DNA from: Lachnospiraceae bacterium
GTDB taxonomy: Bacteria > Bacillota > Clostridia > Lachnospirales > Lachnospiraceae
Direction of reading: 5' to 3'
NCBI GenBank assembly: GCA_017477805.1
Contig: JAFUUM010000382.1
Span: forward strand, 1 to 9,533
Length of the DNA stretch: 9,533 bases
Position 1 is the first letter of the stretch; each line of letters begins with the position of its first letter. The translations under genes and the position numbers were made by a program. The notes beneath the pieces are model-generated. The model saw nothing but the letters and a program-made list of their open reading frames with translations. It made no database searches and had not been told where the DNA came from. This document shows, one piece after another, positions 6,739 through 9,533 of this stretch.

Positions 6739-7359
6739 ATGATCAAAAATTACCTGACACCTTATGTAATCGAGCAGACCAGCCAGGGAGAGAGATCTTA
6801 TGATATCTACTCCAGACTGCTGACCGAGAGGATCGTATTTTTGGTAGGCGAAGTGGATGATGCCATGGCAGCATCCATCACCGCGCAGCTTCTGTATCTG
6901 GAAGCAATGGATCCCGAGAAAGATATCCACATGTACATCAACAGCCCCGGCGGTTCCGTGACCGCCGGCATGGCTATGTACGATACCATGCAGTACATCA
7001 AGTGCGATGTGGCAACTTACTGTATCGGTATCGCCGCAAGCATGGGTTCCTTCCTGCTGGCTGGCGGAGCAAAGGGCAAACGTTATGCTCTTCCCAATGC
7101 AGAGGTTATGATCCATCAGGTACTGGGTGGTGCCCAGGGACAGGCAACGGATGTGGAGATCACGACCAAGCACCTGCTCCGCACCAAAGAAAAGCTGAAT
7201 CGACTTTTATCCGAAAACACCGGTAAGGACTATGAGACCATCTGCGCCGCTACCGAGAGAGATAACTGGATGAGCGCCGAAGAGGCAAAAGAATATGGTC
7301 TGATCGACCATGTATGCTCGACCCGTCTTGAGATCGAGAAGAACCGGAAGGATGACTAA
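6739..7359 (+). CDS. clpP: ATP-dependent Clp protease proteolytic subunit
   Basis: ClpP forms the tetradecameric serine-protease barrel that degrades proteins unfolded by ClpX and other Clp ATPases. The 206 residues are of normal length. The catalytic triad is visible: Ser101 in GIAASMGSF, His126 in VMIHQ, and Asp175 in ATERDNW. Other conserved segments are YINSPGGSVTAGMAMYDTM, AGGAKGKRYALPNAEV and the C-terminal EAKEYGLIDHV. The start is supported by GAGG (6727-6730) eight bases upstream. It sits between tig and clpX. Its stop codon is in the same frame as the clpX start, only three codons apart. Confidence 0.98.
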   Translation: MIKNYLTPYVIEQTSQGERSYDIYSRLLTERIVFLVGEVDDAMAASITAQLLYLEAMDPEKDIHMYINSPGGSVTAGMAMYDTMQYIKCDVATYCIGIAASMGSFLLAGGAKGKRYALPNAEVMIHQVLGGAQGQATDVEITTKHLLRTKEKLNRLLSENTGKDYETICAATERDNWMSAEEAKEYGLIDHVCSTRLEIEKNRKDD

Positions 7360-7368
7360 TACCCTTTT

Positions 7369-8640
7369 ATGAAAAACAACGACGAGACAACAAACAAAAA
7401 GATCCGTTGTTCTTTCTGCGGAAAGACCCAGGACCAGGTCAGAAAGCTGATCGCAGGACCCGGCGGCATCTACATCTGTGATGAGTGCGTGGACATCTGT
7501 GCCGACATCATCGATGAAGAAGAGGAAGCCGAGATCGAAGCAGACGAGAGCCTTGATATCAATCTCTTAAAGCCCGTCGAGATCAAAGAATTCCTGGATG
7601 ACTATGTCATCGGACAGGATGATGCCAAAAAGGTTCTGGCGGTATCCGTTTATAACCACTATAAACGCGTGATGGCCGGGAAAAACAGAAAGCAGGACGA
7701 TGTGGAACTCCAGAAGAGCAACATCATCATGCTGGGTCCCACCGGTTCCGGAAAGACCTATCTGGCCCAGACCCTGGCAAAGATCATCAATGTTCCCTTT
7801 GCCATTGCTGATGCAACAACGCTGACGGAAGCCGGATACGTGGGTGAGGACGTGGAAAACATCCTCTTAAAACTGATCCAGGCTGCGGATTACAACATCG
7901 AGCGCGCTCAGCACGGTATCATCTACATCGATGAGATCGATAAGATCACCAAGAAGGGCGAGAATGTCTCCATCACCAGAGATGTTTCCGGTGAAGGCGT
8001 ACAGCAGGCTCTCCTTAAGATCGTGGAAGGTACCATCGCAAACGTTCCGCCTCAGGGCGGCAGAAAGCACCCTCATCAGGAACTGCTGCAGATCGACACC
8101 ACCAACATCCTCTTTATCTGCGGAGGAGCATTTGACGGTCTCGAGAAGATCATTGAGACCAGACTGGACAGAAAGTCCATCGGTTTCAACGTGGAAGTGG
8201 CCAATAAATCCACCCACGAGATCGGTGCATTGTTTAAAGAAGTGGTACCTCAGGATCTGGTAAAATTCGGCCTGATCCCTGAGTTTGTGGGACGTGTTCC
8301 CATTACCGTATCCTTGGAAGGTCTGGACCAGGAAGCTCTGGTGCGGATCCTGACACAGCCCAAGAACGCTCTGGTAAAACAGTATCAGAAGCTTTTTGAC
8401 TTGGATGATGTGGATCTCCGGTTTGAGCCTGATGCGGTGGAGACCATCGCCCAGATGGCTTTCGAGAGAAAGACCGGAGCAAGAGGACTTCGCTCTATTA
8501 TGGAAAAGGTCATGATGGATGTTATGTACCAGATCCCTTCCGATGAGAGCATCGTGGAATGCATCATCACCAAAGAGGCGGTGGACGGAAATGAAGAACC
8601 TGAGATCGTTCGAAAGGCCGATCTGAAAAAGGCACAGTAG
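7369..8640 (+). CDS. clpX: ATP-dependent Clp protease ATP-binding subunit ClpX
   Basis: ClpX is the AAA+ unfoldase that recognises tagged substrates and threads them into ClpP. The 423-residue protein starts with a four-cysteine zinc-binding domain (Cys14, Cys17, Cys37, Cys40). The AAA+ core shows Walker A GPTGSGKT (123-130), pore loop GYVG (157-160), Walker B IIYIDE (184-189), the RKH loop (232-234), FVGR with the arginine finger near 309, and sensor-2 GARGLRS (370-376). The ClpP-docking IGF loop is intact (271-273), consistent with the neighbouring clpP. The nearest ribosome-site-like sequence, AAGGA (7348-7352), is inside clpP and 16 bases from the ATG. Initiation therefore probably depends on coupling to clpP translation. 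Confidence 0.98.
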   Translation: MKNNDETTNKKIRCSFCGKTQDQVRKLIAGPGGIYICDECVDICADIIDEEEEAEIEADESLDINLLKPVEIKEFLDDYVIGQDDAKKVLAVSVYNHYKRVMAGKNRKQDDVELQKSNIIMLGPTGSGKTYLAQTLAKIINVPFAIADATTLTEAGYVGEDVENILLKLIQAADYNIERAQHGIIYIDEIDKITKKGENVSITRDVSGEGVQQALLKIVEGTIANVPPQGGRKHPHQELLQIDTTNILFICGGAFDGLEKIIETRLDRKSIGFNVEVANKSTHEIGALFKEVVPQDLVKFGLIPEFVGRVPITVSLEGLDQEALVRILTQPKNALVKQYQKLFDLDDVDLRFEPDAVETIAQMAFERKTGARGLRSIMEKVMMDVMYQIPSDESIVECIITKEAVDGNEEPEIVRKADLKKAQ

Positions 8641-8644
8641 TATC

Positions 8645-9244
8645 ATGGTGATCAAACAGGTAAATCTGGAAACGGTATGCGGTGTTACCTCCACCTTTCC
8701 GAAAAACACAAAAATGGAAGTGGCTTTTGCCGGAAAGAGTAATGTTGGAAAGTCATCGCTGATCAATGCACTGATGAACCGGAAGAATTACGCCCGTACC
8801 AGTGCACAGCCGGGAAAGACCCAGACCATCAATTATTACAATATCAACGACGAGTTTTATCTCGTGGATCTGCCGGGTTACGGTTTTACAAAAGCAGCCG
8901 TTAATGCGAGGATGCAGTGGGGACGCATGATCGAGAGGTATTTGAAGACCTCGGAGATGCTCTACGCCGTATTCCTTCTGGTGGATATCCGCCATACACC
9001 TAATGCCAATGACAAGCAGATGTATGACTGGATGGTGGACAGCGGGTATCATCCCATAGTCATCGCCACCAAATCCGACAAGATCAAAAGAAGTCAGCTG
9101 CAGGCACGGATCAAGGACATCCGCCAGGGACTGGAGGCAGAGGATAACGTTATGGTGATCCCTTTCTCCGCGGAGTCTAAACAGGGGCGTGACGAGATCT
9201 ATGACCTTTTAGATGACATGCTGGTACATTTCAACGAGGATTAA
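8645..9244 (+). CDS. engB: Ribosome biogenesis GTPase EngB (YihA/YsxC)
   Basis: This 199-residue TRAFAC-class GTPase of the EngB/YsxC family is needed for late assembly of the 50S ribosomal subunit. The G motifs are complete: G1 GKSNVGKSS (30-38), the family-specific ARTSAQPGKTQTINYY with the G2 threonine (50-65), G3 DLPGYGF (75-81), G4 TKSD (142-145) and G5 SAES (175-178). It starts 4 bases after the clpX stop, and the only ribosome-site-like sequence is AAAAAGG (8626-8632) 12 bases upstream, suggesting coupled translation. A lon gene is often found between clpX and engB in related Firmicutes but is absent here. No clear intrinsic terminator follows the stop. Confidence 0.97.
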   Translation: MVIKQVNLETVCGVTSTFPKNTKMEVAFAGKSNVGKSSLINALMNRKNYARTSAQPGKTQTINYYNINDEFYLVDLPGYGFTKAAVNARMQWGRMIERYLKTSEMLYAVFLLVDIRHTPNANDKQMYDWMVDSGYHPIVIATKSDKIKRSQLQARIKDIRQGLEAEDNVMVIPFSAESKQGRDEIYDLLDDMLVHFNED

Positions 9245-9282
9245 AAAGTCAGAAAATTTTAATAATTCTTGTGGATTTGTAC

Positions 9283-9313
9283 TAATGATTTTTAAGAAAG
9301 TATCCGATATAAT
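9283..9313 (+). promoter_or_regulatory. Candidate flagellar sigma-28 (FliA/SigD-type) promoter
   Basis: TCCGATATAA (9303-9312) closely matches the sigma-28 -10 element (GCCGATAT in Bacillus). CTAAT at 9282-9286 lies 16 bases upstream, where CTAAA is expected. The same region contains a perfect sigma-A -10, TATAAT (9308-9313), but the base-paired -35 position at 17-base spacing reads ATGATT, only 3 of 6. Either factor could use it. The sigma-28 reading is preferred because of the CCGATAT core and the hag-like leader downstream. Confidence 0.5.
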
Positions 9314-9339
9314 GGACGTAGGTAAGTATATCTACGTCC
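9314..9339 (+). promoter_or_regulatory. Inverted repeat at the predicted transcription start
   Basis: GGACGTAG (9314-9321) and CTACGTCC (9332-9339) are perfect 8-base complements around a 10-base centre, directly after the -10. The predicted start (about 9316-9319) falls inside the left arm, so this could be an operator rather than an RNA hairpin. If upstream transcripts read through, it would form a stem followed by TTTAATAT, a weak terminator for the engB operon. Confidence 0.5.
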
Positions 9340-9348
9340 TTTAATATG

Positions 9349-9388
9349 CTACCCGAAGGAGCGGGTAGATCACCACAAGCTAAGGAGG
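9349..9388 (+). promoter_or_regulatory. Candidate CsrA-type leader: hairpin with AAGGAG loop plus Shine-Dalgarno copy
   Basis: CTACCCG (9349-9355) and CGGGTAG (9362-9368) form a perfect 7-bp stem that presents AAGGAG (9356-9361) as its loop. The same six bases recur in the ribosome site AAGGAGG (9382-9388), eight bases before the start codon. A GGA in a hairpin loop plus a second GGA at the ribosome site, 26 bases apart, is the arrangement known for CsrA-repressed messages such as Bacillus hag. Binding by CsrA is inferred only; csrA is not in the window. Confidence 0.5.
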
Positions 9389-9396
9389 GCAAATGT

Positions 9397-9533
9397 ATGG
9401 GTGGAATATCGGGATTATCTTCCGGCCAGATCCAACAGACCTACCAGGCTGCGAAACCGAATAACACCGCTGAGACAAAGGCCGTTAAAAACGGGAAATA
9501 CGGAAATACCGTGGGAGAGCCCAAACTCAGTGA
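9397..9533 (+). CDS. DUF6033-like protein, N-terminal fragment (3' end outside window)
   Basis: The first 45 codons are visible. The protein starts MGGISGLSSGQIQQTYQAAK, continues with a Thr/Ala/Lys-rich stretch, and then has KYGNTVGEPKLS at the window edge. The short Gly/Ser-rich start, polar linker and YGNT-GEPKLS segment resemble from memory the DUF6033 family of Lachnospiraceae; I cannot run the profile search that would confirm this. The second of two nearby ATGs (9397) is chosen because AAGGAGG is 8 bases upstream and its frame matches the family-like sequence; the ATG at 9393 is in another frame. There is no signal peptide. The apparent sigma-28 promoter suggests co-expression with late flagellar genes. 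Function is unknown. Confidence 0.6.
   Translation, partial: MGGISGLSSGQIQQTYQAAKPNNTAETKAVKNGKYGNTVGEPKLS

Noticed and set aside
5256..6746. 496-codon open frame on the minus strand opposite trigger factor
   Set aside because: The Leu/Ser/Phe-rich composition is what the complement of GAA/GAG/AAG/GCA-rich codons produces. Trigger factor on the + strand is unambiguous.
7867..8766. 299-codon minus-strand frame opposite clpX and the start of engB
   Set aside because: It is antisense to conserved AAA+ and GTPase motifs and has no recognisable domain.
9314..9390. Possible riboswitch in the leader of the last gene
   Set aside because: The leader is too short and holds only two simple hairpins; no conserved riboswitch core was recognised.

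Overview
The window looks like chromosome from an anaerobic Gram-positive Clostridia bacterium, most likely Lachnospiraceae. This is inferred from the gene order trigger factor-clpP-clpX-engB, the strong AGGAGG-type ribosome sites, the roughly balanced base composition, and a truncated last gene whose start resembles the DUF6033 proteins I associate with Lachnospiraceae. No phage, transposase, integrase, cas or toxin genes were seen. Most of the window is conserved core and central-metabolism sequence.

Layout. (1) Positions 1-3260 on the + strand carry an alpha-glucan operon: the 3' end of glycogen phosphorylase, malQ (4-alpha-glucanotransferase), and a LacI-family regulator starting 4 bases after malQ. 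It ends in a strong hairpin terminator whose arms lie in the last codons of two convergent genes. (2) A CYTH-domain phosphohydrolase (3257-3766, minus strand) converges on the regulator, and the two stop codons overlap. (3) Positions 3767-4188 hold no gene. They hold a 146-base interrupted palindrome with a long internal hairpin, two copies of a 26-base repeat, and a good sigma-A promoter. (4) Positions 4189-5135 hold a DJ-1/PfpI protein translationally overlapped (ATGA) with a two-CBS-domain protein. (5) A promoter at 5155-5183 leads into the proteostasis operon tig-clpP-clpX-engB (5235-9244). (6) From 9245 a new unit begins. Its promoter matches the flagellar sigma-28 type (and has a perfect TATAAT), its leader contains two hairpins, and its truncated gene is DUF6033-like.

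How the genes work together. GlgP and MalQ degrade glycogen or maltodextrins to glucose-1-phosphate and rearranged glucans, and the LacI-type protein is the likely local regulator. Trigger factor folds nascent chains, ClpX and ClpP unfold and degrade selected proteins, and EngB assists 50S ribosome assembly, so the second operon spans protein birth and death.

Most worth a second look: the 9303-9396 leader, which resembles the CsrA-controlled flagellin (hag) leader layout of Bacillus; the structured repeat element at 3815-4007; and the lysine/alanine-rich tail of trigger factor. No clearly new multi-gene system is visible.
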